Source: JACCTU01 sp963700495
Lineage (GTDB): Bacteria > Actinomycetota > Thermoleophilia > Gaiellales > Gaiellaceae
Assembly: GCA_963700495.1 (NCBI GenBank)
Contig: CAVOXT010000001.1
Coordinates: 62,001 to 126,000, forward strand
DNA: 64,000 nucleotides
Reading direction: 5' to 3'
Shown here in pieces: positions 34,898 through 47,628 of this stretch; position 1 is the first letter of the stretch, and every line of letters starts with the position of its first letter. A model generated the notes under the pieces. That model made no database searches. It was not told the origin of the DNA and was given only the letters and a program-made list of their open reading frames with translations. The position numbers and the translations under genes are program-made.

Positions 34898-36945
34898 CCA
34901 TCCTCGAAGGCTCGACCTTCTGCATCTGCGACGAGCGCGGCGACGTCGGCGACGAGACGAGCGGGTTCTTCACCGACGACACGCGCTTCCTCTCGTGCTG
35001 CGGCTGACGGTCAACGGCAAGCGGCCGCTGCTGCTCTCGTCGGACAAGGTCGAGTACTTCTCGGCCGCGTTCTACCTCCGCAACCCGCTGGCGGGCGGGC
35101 TGCCGCAGGACACGCTCTCGATCGTGCGGCGCCGCTTCGTCGGCGAGGGCATGCAGGAGCGAATCGTGGTCCGGAACGAGGGCATGGAGCCGGTCTCGTT
35201 CACGCTCGCGCTCGAGCTCGGCTGCGACTTCGCGGACATCTGTCCGTCAAGGAGCACGACTTCGCGCTCGGCGACCCGGTGCACGCGCAGCCGCTGCCGC
35301 CGCTCGTCGAGCCGGTCTACGACGACGAGCAGAACCAGTTCGTCCTCACGGACCCCGGGGAGCCGGCGCGGACGCAGGTGATCCTCTCGCAGCGCGGCGA
35401 GTCGGAACGGGAGCGGCATCGGTACCAGGTCGAGCTCGAGCCGCGGGAGCGCTGGGAGCTCCAGCTCGACGTCGTTCCGTGTCGACGGGGCGGGTCGCGC
35501 CGCGCTCGTCGAGCGACGCTTCGGCGACGAGCTCGCGCACGTCCGCGACTCGCTCGCCGCCTGGCAGCTGCGGGTGCCGCAGCTCCGCGTCGGCTGGGAC
35601 GAGCTGCGCACTCGTTCGGGCAGTCGGTCGCCGACCTCGCCGCGCTGCGCATGCGGAGCGCGCCGACCCGGGCCGCGGACGCTGCCGGCGGCCGGGATGC
35701 CGTGGTTCATGACCGTCTTCGGCCGCGACACGATCATCACCTGCCTGCAGACGCTGCTCTTCGGCCCGGAGCTCGCGCGCACGGCGCTCGAGGTGCTGGC
35801 GCGAGCTCCAGGCGACGGAGGACGACCCGTCGATCGACGCCGAGCCGGGCAAGATCGTCCACGAGGTGCGGCCGGGCAAGGCCGCGAAGAACTGGTTCCG
35901 CGCGTACTACGGCACGGTCGATGCGACGCCGCTCTACCTCGTGCTGCTGTCCGAGGTCTGGCGGTGGACGGACGACGCCGTGCTCGTGCTCGAGCCTGAA
36001 GGAGCCCGCGATGCGCGCGCTCGAGTGGATCGACCGCTACGGCGACCGCGACGGCGACGGCTTCGTCGAGTACGAGCGGCGCGCGAGCGCGGCCTCGAGA
36101 ACCAGTCGTGGAAGGACTCCGGCGACTCGCAGCGCTTCGCCGACGGCCGGCTCGCAGCGCCGATCGCGCCGTGCGAGGTGCAGGGCTACGTCTACGACGC
36201 GAAGCGCCGCATCGCCGAGCTCGCGCGCGAGGTGTGGCGCGACCGCGAGCTCGCGGAGCGTCTCGAGCCGCGAGGCGGACGAGCTGCGCGACCGCTTCGA
36301 CGAGGCGTTCTGGGTCGACGAGCGCGGCGGCTACTACGCGCTCGCGCTCGACGGCGACAAGCGGCGCGTCGACTCGCTCTGCTCCAACATCGGCCATCTG
36401 CTCTGGAGCGGGATCGTCCCGCCGGACCGCGCCGACGCGGTCGTCGACGCGCTCATGGGCGACGCGCTCTGGTCGGGGTGGGGCGTGCGCACGATGTCGG
36501 ACGCAGGACGCCGCCTACAACCCGCTCTCGTACCACAACGGCACCGTCTGGCCGCACGACAACTCCCTGATCGCGTGGGGGCTCGCGCGCTACGGGCGCT
36601 GGCCGGAGGCGCAGCGGATCGCGCAGCGCCTGCTCGAGGCGGCACGGCACTTCGACTACCAGCTGCCCGAGGTCTTCGCCGGCCTGCGGCGCTCCGAGAC
36701 GACGTTCCCGATCGCCTACCCGACCGCGGCGCGTCCGCAGGCATGGGCGGCCGGGACGCCGGTGCTGCTGCTGCAGCTGCTGCTCGGCCTCCAGCCCGAC
36801 CGTGCGGCGGCACTCGCTCGAGACCTCGCGCCGCCGGAGCTGCCGACCTGGGTGCGGGCGCCCGGCTCTCCGGCGTGCGCGCGTTCGACCGCCAGTGGGA
36901 CGTTCGCCTCGACGAACGGCCGAGTGCGGGTCGAGGAGAGCATGA
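34888..36945 (+). CDS. Amylo-alpha-1,6-glucosidase / glycogen-debranching-type glycoside hydrolase (many frameshifts)
   Basis: About 686 codons, normal length. The N-terminal glycogen-debranching domain (LTILEGSTFCICDERGDVGD, FFTDDTRFLS, RNEGMEPVSFTLALELG) is followed by an alpha/alpha barrel with AAGMPWFMTVFGRDTIITCL, KNWFRAYYGTVDATPLYLVL, ENQSWKDSGDS and YHNGTVWPHDNSLIAWGLAR. These are the conserved barrel motifs of GDE-type enzymes, which cleave alpha-1,6 branches or related glucosides. About ten frame changes occur, none of which removes a motif. The start GTG 34888 overlaps the SDR by 10 bases, and the end overlaps the GT4 start. Confidence 0.82.
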
Positions 36946-38002
36946 ACGACCGACTTCGGATCGCGGTCCTCGCGCCGCCGTGGTTCGCGGTGCCGCCGAC
37001 CGGCTACGGCGGGATCGAGTGGGTCGTCTCGCTGCTCGCCGACGGGCTCGTCGACGCCGGCCACGACGTGACGCTGTTCGCGTCCGGCGACTCGCAGCGA
37101 CGCGCGCGAAGCTCTCGGCCGTCTTCGAGACGGCGCCGAGCGAGCAGATCGGGCGCACGTACTGGGAGCTGCGGCACGTCTCTCCTGCTACGAGCGCTAC
37201 GGCGAGTTCGACGTGATCAACGACCACTCGGGCCCGCCCTCGGCGACGATCGGCGGGCGGTGCCGACGCCCGTCGTCCACACCGTGCACGGCCCGCTGAC
37301 GGCGAGCCCGGCGAGCTCTACGAGTCGATCGGCGAAGGTCGTCGCCGGACGTCAGTCTGATCTCGATCTCGCTGAACCAGCGCAAGCCGAAGCCGGACCT
37401 GCACTGGGTCGCGAACTGCCCGAACGCGCTCGACCTCTCCGTCTATCCGTGTCAGCCGCACCGCGGCGACTACCTGCTCTTCCTCGGCCGCATGAGCCCG
37501 GACAAGGGTGCGCACCGCGCGATCGCGGTCGCGATGGAGGCGGGACTGCCGCTCAAGATCGCCGGCAAGTACCGCGAGCCGAAGGAGCTCGAGTACTTCG
37601 CCGAGCTCGTCGAGCCGCACCTCGGTCCGGCGCACGGGATCGAGTACCTCGGCGAGGTCAACCACGGGCAGAAGGTCGAGCTCCTCCAGGACGCGAGCGC
37701 GACGCTCTTCCCGATCGAGTGGGAGGAGCCGTTCGGCCTCGTGATGATCGAGTCGATGGCGTGCGGCACGCCGGTGATCGCGACGCGTTGGGGCGCCGTC
37801 CCCGAGGTGATCGACGACGGCCGCACGGGGCTGATCGTCGACGACTACCGGCAGATGGTGCCGCGCGCTCGAGCGGGCCGATGCGAATCGAGCCGCTCGA
37901 GTGCCGCCGCTACGTCGAGGAGCGCTTCGCGCCCGAGCGGATGGTCGCCGACTACGTCGCGCGCCTACCGCGCCGTCGATCGAGAAGACGATCCCGGCGT
38001 GA
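36942..38002 (+). CDS. Glycosyltransferase family 4 (frameshifts)
   Basis: About 353 codons. N-terminal lobe: RIAVLAPPWFAVPPTGYGGI then EWVVSLLADGLVDAGHDVTL, with the acceptor-side GYGG loop. C-terminal lobe: LLFLGRMSPDKGAHRAIAVA, the sugar-nucleotide site EEPFGLVMIESMACGTPVIA (E-x7-E) and EVIDDGRTGLIVD. It is a retaining transferase using a nucleotide sugar; which one is unknown. The C-terminus after correction reads IEKTIPA ending at TGA 38000-38002, a GTGA overlap with the MATE gene. ATG 36942 has a GAGGAGAG ribosome site. Confidence 0.85.
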
Positions 38003-39322
38003 CCCTGGGCGCCCTGCGGCGCTCGCCGCACGACCGCGAGATCCTGCGGCTCGCGGTGCTCGCGCTCGGCGCGCTCGCCGCCCAGCCGACCTTCGTCCTC
38101 GTCGACACCGCGATCGTCGGCCACCTCGGCACGCCGCAGCTGGCTGCGCTCGGGATCGCCGGCCTCGTCCTCGGCGGTGCCTTCGCGATCTTCAACTTCC
38201 TCGCCTACGGAACGACGTCGCAGGTGTCGCGGGCGGCCGGCGCGGGACGAGCGCGAGACGGCCGACCGGCTCGGCGCGCAGGCGTTCTGGCTCTCGTTCG
38301 CGATCGGGACCTCGCTCGCGGTCGTCGTCGCCGTCGCGGCGGAGCCGATCGTCGAGCTGATGGGCGATCGACGGCCAGGCCGCCGAGTACGCGGTGCAGT
38401 ACCTGCAGATCGCGGTCATCGGGCTGCCGTTCGCGTTCCTCGTCCTCGGGGGCCAGGGGTACTTCCGCGGGATCTCCGATCTCCGCACGCCGCTCGTCAT
38501 CGAGGTGATCGCGAACGGGCTGAACATCGTCCTCGTAGCGTCTTCGTCTACGTCTTCGGGTGGGGGATCGCAGGGCTCGGCCGCGCGGAACGGCGATCGC
38601 GCAGGCGGCCATGGGCCTCACGTTCTTCGCCTGGATGGTGCACAAGACGCACGGCCGCCTGGGGCTGCGCTTCGACCTCCTGCGCCGCCTGCTGCGACGT
38701 CGGAAAGCACCTGTTCGTCCGGACGGCGGCGCTCTACGGCTCGTTCCTCGTCGCGGGCGCGGTGGCGGCGCGGTTCGGCGACGCCGCGATCGGCGCGCAC
38801 CAGGTCGCGATCCAGCTCTGGTTCTTCCTCGCGCTCCTGCTCGACGCGATCGCGATCGCGGGGCAGGTGATCGTCGGGCGCATGCTCGGCGCGGGGGACG
38901 CGGACGGCGCCTACGCGCGCGGGCGTGCGCATGATCGTGCATGACCGTCTATCTCGGCGCCGCTGTTCGCGGCGGTGATGCTGCATCGCGGGCGAGTGGC
39001 TGCCGCGCGTCTTCACGAGCGATCGCCGAGGTGATCGAACAGGCGCACGCAGGTCTGGCCGATCTTCGCGCTCATGCAGCCGCTGAACGGCGCGGTGTTC
39101 GCGCTCGACGGGATCCTGATCGGCGCCGGCGACGCGCGCTACCTGATGTGGTCGATGCTGGCGGCGATGGCGGCCGCGGTCGTCGTCGCGCTCGGCGCGC
39201 TCGCCTACGACTGGGGCATCGTCGGCGTGTGGGCGGCGCTGCTGGTGCTGATCTGCGTGCGCCTGACGACGCTCGGCGTGCGCTTCACGCGGAGGCGCTG
39301 GCTGGTGACCGGCTGGGCTTGA
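37999..39322 (+). CDS. MATE-family efflux transporter (frameshifts)
   Basis: About 441 codons and twelve expected spans. It starts REILRLAVLALGALAAQPTF then VLVDTAIVGHLGTPQLAALG, the DinF-type MATE opening. GGQGYFRGISDLRTPLVIEV and IGAHQVAIQLWFFLALLLDA are the matching central and second-half motifs. The end, GVWAALLVLICVRLTTLGVR, is clean. DinF-like MATEs export drugs or metabolites by H+/Na+ antiport. Frame changes occur at about 38,245, 38,370, 38,540, 38,590, 38,700, 38,935 and 38,990. The last 38 bases overlap the converging metallo-hydrolase. Confidence 0.85.
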
Positions 39323-40187
39323 CTCGCTCGACCCAGCGCTTCAGCCCCGCGTACGTCTGCCAGAGCGGCATCGCGCGCTGGACCGCGTCGCGGTCGTCGC
39401 CGGTCAGCTCTCCGAGGTCCGCCTTCGCGGCGGCGATGAACTCCTCCTCGCTTGCGCCGCCGTCGACGACGTGCTCCCACCTGTGCAGCCGCTCACGCAG
39501 CTCGCCCAGGTGGCGCGTGACGTCGTCGAAGACACCGAAGTGGACGAGGGCGAGCCGCTCGGGTGCACGCCGCTCGAGCTCGTCGATCGTCTCGTCCCAC
39601 GCCGCGACGTCGATGTCGGGCGGAGGCGTCGGCGGCAGCACGATGCGGCTCGGCGTGATCCGAACGCCTGCCGCGTCGCCCGCGTAGAGCGTGCCGTCCC
39701 GGTCGAGGAAGCACACGTGGTGCGAGGCGTGCCCCGGCGTCGGAAAGCACGCGAGTCCCAGGACCTCGTCGGCGACGACGTGGACGTTCGTCCTCGGGGA
39801 CGGGCACGAGCTCGCCCCAGAGCGGTTCGAACGAGTCGCCGTAGAGCCGGCGCGCGCTCGACTCGAGGCGGGACGGGTCGACGAGGTGCGGCGCGCCGAT
39901 CGCCGAGACGTGCACCTGCACGTGCGGGTGCTCCCGCACGATCGTGCCGGCCGCGCCGGCGTGGTCGAGGTGGATGTGCGAGAGGAGCAGGTGCCGCACG
40001 TCGGCCGAGCTCGACACCGCGCGCGCGCTAGGCCTTGCCTTCAGCGCTGTCGAGCGTCGACGCCGGCCCGCAGTCGAAGATCGCGAGGCCGTCCGCGGGT
40101 CTCGAGCAGGTACGAGCCGATGACGCGGTCGGCGTGCTGGTGGTGGAGGTCGATCGGCTCCGAGTAACAGTCTGCTGACTTGGTCAC
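39285..40187 (-). CDS. MBL-fold metallo-hydrolase (frameshifts)
   Basis: About 300 codons. GTG 40187 gives TKSADCYSEPIDLHHQ, then AIFDCGPAS after a shift. The zinc motif is LLSHIHLDHAGAAG (HxHxDH). Further ligands are in FPTPGHASHHVCFLDRDG and YAGDAAGVRI. The C-terminal 130 residues form a helical tail (DETIDELERRAPERLALVHF, EEFIAAAKADLGELTG) seen in a glyoxalase-II-like group of unknown substrate. The start overlaps the cystathionine gamma enzyme stop by GTGA, so they are co-transcribed. A thiol or thioester substrate would suit the sulfur-amino-acid context, but that is inference. Confidence 0.78.
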
Positions 40188-41325
40188 GGCGGTCGAGGGA
40201 ACGAGCGCCAGCTCGAGATCCTCGATCAGGTCTTCCACCGACTCGATCCCGACGCTCAGGCGGATCAGGTTCCTCGGCGCCGCGAACGGCGCGTCGGCAG
40301 TCGATGCGTGCGTCATCCGCGCCGGCAGCTCGATCAGGCTCTCGACGCCGCCGAGCGACTCCGCGAGCAGGAAGAGCTTCGTGCGCCCGACGAGCTCGAC
40401 CGCCTCTTCCTCCGAGGACACGAGGAACGAGATCATCCCGCCGAAGTCGCGCATCTGGCGCGCTGCGATCTCGTGGCCCGGGTGCCGCGGCAGTCCGGGG
40501 TAGAGCACCTGCTCGACGCCCGGGTGCCGCTCGAGCCAGGCGGCGATCCCCTTCGCGTTCTCGCAGTGCTTGCGCATCCGCACCGCGAGCGTCTTGATCC
40601 CGCGCAGCACGAGCCAGCAGTCGAACGGGCCGGGGACCGCGCCGAGCGACTTCTGCAGGAAGCAGGAGCCGCTCGGCGATCGTGGGGTCGTTCGTCGCGG
40701 CGAAGCCGCCGATCACGTCGGAGTGCCCGCCGAGGTACTTCGTCGTCGAGTGCAGCGACGACGTCCGCGCCGAGCGACAGCGGCTGCTGCAGGTACGGCG
40801 TGGCAAACGTGTTGTCGACGACGAGGATCGCGCCGACGTCGTGCGCGGCTTCCGCCGCGGCTGCGATGTCGACGACGTTCAGCATCGGGTTCGACGGCGT
40901 CTCGATCCAGACCATCCGCGTCCGCTCGTCGAGGTGCTCGCGCAGGTTCGGGAACGTCCGCCGCCGGCACGTAGTCGAACAGGTAGCCCTTCGGCTCGTA
41001 GACCTGAGACGTCATCCGGTAGACGCCGCCGTAGACGTCGGCGATCAAGACCGTGCGGTCGCCGGGATTGAGCAGGTGCATGAGCGTCGTCGTCGCGCCG
41101 AGGCCCGACGAGAACGCGATCGCCGTGCTCTGCGCCCTCGAGTGAAGCGAGCGCGACCTGGAGCGCGGTCCGGGTCGGGTTCGCGCCGCGCGAGTAGTCG
41201 TAGCCCTTGTTCTCGCCGACCGCGTCCTGGACGAACGTCGACGTCTGGTAGATCGGAACGATCGCCGCTCCGGTCGTCGGGTCCGGATCCTGGCCTTCGT
41301 GGATCGCCCGGGTCTCGAAGTCCAT
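40184..41325 (-). CDS. Cystathionine gamma-synthase / gamma-lyase (PLP, trans-sulfuration)
   Basis: About 380 codons, normal length. MDFETRAIHEGQDPDPTTGA then IVPIYQTSTFVQ opens the Cys/Met-metabolism PLP family. The PLP site follows as NPTRTALQVALASLEGAE, VWIETPSNPMLNVVDI and TKYLGGHSDVIGG with the cofactor Lys; the ending is ESVEDLIEDLELAL. Sequence alone cannot separate the synthase (MetB) from the lyase, but cystathionine beta-synthase nearby favours the gamma-lyase direction (homocysteine to cysteine). Frame changes occur near 40,195, 40,660, 40,755, 40,960 and 41,130. ATG 41325 overlaps the YcaQ stop in TGATG. Confidence 0.85.
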
Positions 41326-42308
41326 CACCGCACGATGCTAGCTGCGCCCAGCCACGCGGCGAGATCCTCGAGCGCCTCGTCGAGCCGCGACGTGTCGCCC
41401 CAGGCGCCGAGCACGTGCGAGCGTCTTCGTCTTGGGTCGAAGCGCGGCTCGGCCCGTCCGACGATCTGGTCGCCGACGAGCAGGGGCAGCACGTAGTAGC
41501 CGTACTCGCGTTTCGTCTTCGGGACGTACATCTCGAGCCGGTAGCGGAAGTCCCACAGCGCCTCGGCGCGGTCGCGGTCGTGGATGAGGCGGTCGAACGG
41601 CGAGAGGAGCGGTCGCGCGGTCGGGAACGGGCCCGTCGGTCGCGTCGGGGTGCGCGAGCCAGCGGCCCTTGTCGTAGCGGACGCCGTAGGCGCGGAACCG
41701 CTGCTCGGCGAGCAGGCGGTCGGCCTCCTCGCGCGGGAGCGTCTCGCTCTCGGGGTACCAGTCCGCGGCGAGACCCCAGAGCCGCTGCTTGCCCCGGCGC
41801 CCGACGATCGCGACCTCGCCGCGGCCGTGGAGGATCTCGAGCATCATCGTCACGTTGCGGCTGCCCGCACCAGCCGTGCGACTCCCACGGCCCGAACCGA
41901 CCGGTCCTCGAGCTCGCGGGAGAGGAGCGGTCCACGACGCCCGAGCTCGCGCAGGACGTAACGACGGAAGCCGGGGTTGTCCTTCAGGAAGGCAGCGCTT
42001 CGCCGCTCCCACGAGTACCTCTGATCGGTCTGCCGGCGAAAACGCGCGCGGATGATCGGCAGCGACTCGATCGGCCAGAAGAACGCGGCCCACTCGAACA
42101 GCTGCCGCTCCTCCCAGAGCAGCCGGTCGAGCTCCTCTCGGTCGTAGTCGCTTCCCAGCCGGCTCCAGAGGACGAGGTGCTGCGGCGGCGCGACGGTCGA
42201 GATCGGGTCGAGCTGGAGGTAGCCGAGGCGCCTGACCGTCTCGAGCACTCCGGGAGCGGATCCGTCGAGCAGCTGCGCGCGGACCGCGATGCGGCGTGCC
42301 TCCGTCAC
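41325..42308 (-). CDS. YcaQ-like winged-helix DNA glycosylase family protein (frameshifts)
   Basis: About 328 codons. EARRIAVRAQLLDGSAPGVL, VRRLGYLQLDPISTVAPPQH and LWEERQLFEWAAFFWPIESL are hallmark segments of the HTH_42/YcaQ family, which also has the catalytic-region QLD motif of crosslink-repair glycosylases. The C-terminal half reads GRRGKQRLWGLAADWYPESE and MYVPKTKREYGYYVLPLLVG. Members such as E. coli YcaQ unhook DNA interstrand crosslinks; Streptomyces AlkZ confers resistance to azinomycin. Somewhat shorter than the typical 370-410. GTG 42308 starts it, divergent from the methyltransferase. Confidence 0.82.
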
Positions 42309-42325
42309 GCGTAACCTCGACCGGC

Positions 42326-42973
42326 GTGATCTCGTTCATCGACTTCGTTCTAGCCAATTTCCCGCCTCCCCCCGCGCAGGTGCTCGAAGTGGGCTGCGGG
42401 GAAGGGAGGCTCGCCCGGGCCCTGGACGCCGCCGGCTACGCCGTCACCGCGATCGACCCGGTCGCGCCCGAAGGCGCCATCTTCCGCCGGATCAAGCTCG
42501 AGGAGCTCGAGGACGACGCGCGCTTCGACGCCGTCGTCGCGAACGGGGTCTTCCACCACATGGGCGAGAGCCTCGAGCCGAACCTCGAGCGGGTTGCGCG
42601 GGCGCTCGACGGGGGCGGGCCGTTCGTCGTCGGACGAGTTCGGGCCGGACCGGCTCGATGCTGCGACCGCCGACTGGTACGACCGCCAGCGGAGCGCCCT
42701 CGCCGCAGCCGGCCGCCCGAGCGAGCGTCCTGGAGCGGAGGAGTGGGAGACACACCACTCGCTCGGTCACCCACTCCGGCGAGCTGCTGGCGGCGTTCCG
42801 GAGCCGGTTCGACGAGCGGCTCTACGAGGACGTTCCCTACCTGTGGCGCTACCTGGACGGCGTCGCGAGCGCCGGGCTCGAGGAGTCGCTGATCGCCGCG
42901 GGCGCGATCCAGGCGCTCGGCTTCCGCTTCGTCGGAATGCCGAAGCGGGTGCCTGCGTTTCAACACGCTATGA
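42326..42973 (+). CDS. Class I SAM-dependent methyltransferase (frameshifts)
   Basis: About 216 codons. VLEVGCGEGRLARALDAAGY is motif I for SAM binding, VTAIDPVAPEGA carries the acidic motif II residue, and FDAVVANGVFHHM is motif III. The C-terminal half (ELLAAFRSRFDERLYEDVPY, LWRYLDGVASAGLEESLIAA) is typical of small-molecule or unknown-substrate methyltransferases. GTG 42326 lies 17 bases from the divergent YcaQ start. Its TGA overlaps the next ATG (ATGA). Frame changes occur near 42,625 and 42,770. Confidence 0.8.
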
Positions 42974-43568
42974 CTGACCTCGAGCAGATCTTCGGCGTGG
43001 TCGCGAACAGCACTCGCTGCTCCGAGGCGATGCGCGACACGCTGCGAGGAGATCGTCCAGCTCGCCGTCGAGATCGCGCGCGAGGGGCGCGAAGGGCGGA
43101 AGATCGGGACGCTGTTCGTGATCGGCGACGTCGAGGCGGTGCTCGAGCAATCGCAGCCGCTGCTGCTCGACCCGCTCTACGGGCACGCGGACGAGTTGCT
43201 CGACGTGCGCCGTCGCCGAGTTCCGCGAGACGGTGAAGGAGCTCGCCCAGCTCGACGGCGCGTTCGTCGTCGACAAGCACGGGACCTTCGTCTCCGCGGC
43301 GCGATACATCGCAGTCGACCCGGCCACGACGTTTCTCCCCGGGCTCGGAACGCGCCACGCAGCGGCCGCGTCGATCACGAAGGCGACGCGGGCCGTGGCG
43401 GTCGTCGTCTCGCAGAGCTCGATCGTCCGCGTCTACGCGGAGGGCGAGATCCGCGCCGAGATCGTTCCCGAGCTGTTCCTGCTCTCGCGCGAAGGACTGT
43501 TCGCCGAGGGTGCCGACGTGCGCCGGGTGCCCGAGGCCGGCATCACGCTCGCGGTTGCCGACATCTAG
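42970..43568 (+). CDS. DisA_N (diadenylate cyclase-like) domain protein
   Basis: About 199 codons: MTDLEQIFGVVANSTRCSEA, then GTLFVIGDVEAVLEQSQPLL, then the DAC core LDGAFVVDKHGTF (DGA motif), PGLGTRHAAAASITKATRAV and VVSQSSIVRVYAEGEIRAEI. DAC domains make c-di-AMP from two ATP using DGA and RHR. Here the second motif is RHA, so activity is uncertain. There are no DNA-binding HhH domains, unlike full DisA. Frame changes occur near 43,045 and 43,215. It is translationally coupled to the methyltransferase and converges on CBS. Confidence 0.78.
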
Positions 43569-44964
43569 CGGTTGTGCGCGAGGTACTCGAGCAGGTCCGA
43601 GCGCGTCAGCACGCCGACCGGCTTGCCCCCGCGCGCCACGACGACGGCGTTCGTCCGGCCTGAGAGCGTCGCGAAGACCTCGTCCAGCGAGTCGGTGACC
43701 TCGACCGCCGGCAGCGGCGGCTGCATCGCGTTCGCGACGTCGTCGTGCAGCGCGTCGGGGTTCTTGAACACGCGGTCGAGCAGGTCGCGATCCTGGAGCG
43801 AGCCGATCACGTCTGCGAGCGAGCCGACGTCGCCGTCGCGAACGACCGCGATCTGCGAGATCGAGTAGCGCTGCATCGTGTCGATCGCCTCGCCGACCTT
43901 CTGGTGCGCGGAGATCGTGACGAGCTGCGGCACCTCGGCTTCCTCGAGCGTCTTCGAGCGAAGCAGCTCCTCGACCGTCGGGACCGGTGCCTGGCGCTCG
44001 AGGAAGCCGTGCTCGAGCATCCAGTTGTCGTCGTAGAACTTCGACAGGTAGGAGCGGCCGGAGTCGGGGATCATCGTCAGGATGCGTGCGTCCGGGCCGA
44101 GCCGCTTCGCGACCTGCATCGCGGCCCACACGGTCGAGCCGGCGGAGCCTCCGACGAGAAGCCCTTCCTCTCGCGCGAGACGGCGCGCGGTGAGGAACGA
44201 GTCGCGGTCCGAGACGCGCGACCCACTCGTCGACGACGTCGGGGTCCATCGTCGTTGGCCACGTGTCCTTGCCGATGCCCTCGACGAAGTACGGGTGCAG
44301 GTCGCTCTCGTCCTTCGCCGTGTAGATCGAGCCCTCGGGGTCGGCGCCGACGATCAGCACGTCGGGCTTGCGCTCCTTGAAGTAGCGCCCGATCGCCGGA
44401 GATCGTGCCGCCGGTGCCGACCGAGATCACGAGCGCTTCGATGTCGCCGCCGTCGGTCTGCTCCCAGATCTCGGGCGCGGTCACCGTGTAGTGCGCCTCC
44501 GGGTTCGCCATGTTCGAGTACTGGTCCGGCTTGAACCCGCCCGGGATCTCCTCCGCGAGGCGCGACGAGACCGAGTAGTACGACTCCGGCGAGTCGTGCT
44601 CGACCGCGGTCGGCGTGATCACGACCTCGGCGCCGTAGGCGCGAAGCATCGAGATCTTCTCCTGGCTCATCTTGTCCGGCATCACGAAGATGCAGCGGTA
44701 ACCCTTGAGCGCCGCCGCGATCGCGAGGCCGACGCCTGTGTTGCCCGACGTGGGCTCGACGATCGTTCCGCCCGGCTTCAGCTTGCCCTCGCGCTCGGCG
44801 GCCTCGATCATCGCGAGGCCGATCCGGTCCTTGACCGAGCCGCCGGGGTTCAGGTACTCGAGCTTCGCGAGGATCGTGCCGGGCACGTCCTTCGAGATCC
44901 GGTCGAGGCGGACGATCGGCGTGTTTCCGACGAGCTCGAGGACGGTGGGGTACTCCCGCGCCAC
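43565..44964 (-). CDS. cbs: Cystathionine beta-synthase
   Basis: About 466 codons, normal length. PLP type-II fold: LELVGNTPIVRL, YLNPGGSVKDRIGLAMIEAA with the Schiff-base Lys, PTSGNTGVGLAIAA and ISVGTGGTISG for the phosphate. Two C-terminal CBS domains follow (ISAHQKVGEAIDTMQRYSIS, VEVTDSLDEVFATLSGRTNA). It condenses serine (or O-acetylserine) with homocysteine to cystathionine. The tandem CBS domains distinguish it from plain cysteine synthase and bind adenosyl ligands in homologues. Frame changes occur near 44,210 and 44,400. With the gamma enzyme 2.2 kb away it completes reverse trans-sulfuration. Confidence 0.92.
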
Positions 44965-45027
44965 GCGGCCCGAAGCCTAGACGGTGGGCACGGGAATCGG
45001 CGGCTCCCGGTAGGCGTTCGGAGACGC

Positions 45028-47085
<2,058 letters not shown>

Positions 47086-47098
<13 letters not shown>

Positions 47099-47628
47099 AG
47101 CTCTCTCACCACCTTCGGGAGCAGCTGGTGCTCGACCGACTGGACGCGTTCGCGGAGCGACTCGACCGTGTCGCCGGGGTAGACCGGCACCTTCTCGGCG
47201 GTGATCACCGGACCGGTGTCGATCCCTTCGTCGACGTAGTGCACCGTGGCCGCCGTCTCGGAGACGCCCGCCGAGAGCACGTCCTCGATCGGATGCGCGC
47301 CGGGGAACTCCGGCAGCGGAGCCGAGTGCGTGTTGACGATGCGACCGCCGTAGTAGTCGAAGAACGGCTTGCGGAAGAGGTGCATGTAGCCGGCGCAGAC
47401 AACGAGCTCGACACCCTGGGACCGCAGCCACTCGGCAAGCGCGACGTCTCTCGCCTCGCGGCTCTCGTAGTCGGCGGCATCGAACACCGCCGTCGGGACT
47501 GCTGCTGCGGCGGCGCGTTCGAGCGCGCGGACGGCTGGTTTGTTGGATGCGACCGCGGCGATCGGCAGCCCTGCGTCGATCAGCGCCTGAAGGTTCGATC
47601 CCTCGCCGGAGACGAGCACGCCGATCAC
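47086..47628 (-). CDS. purN: phosphoribosylglycinamide formyltransferase
   Basis: 180 residues. VLVSGEGSNLQALIDAGLP is the phosphate-binding SGxGSN loop. GVELVVCAGYMHLF precedes the catalytic triad region with IVNTHSAPLPEFPGAHPIED (Asn, His) and HYVDEGIDTGPVITAEKVPV (Asp). It transfers the formyl group of 10-formyl-THF to GAR in the third purine step. GTG 47628 overlaps the purM TGA in GTGA, so the pair is translationally coupled. Confidence 0.93.
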
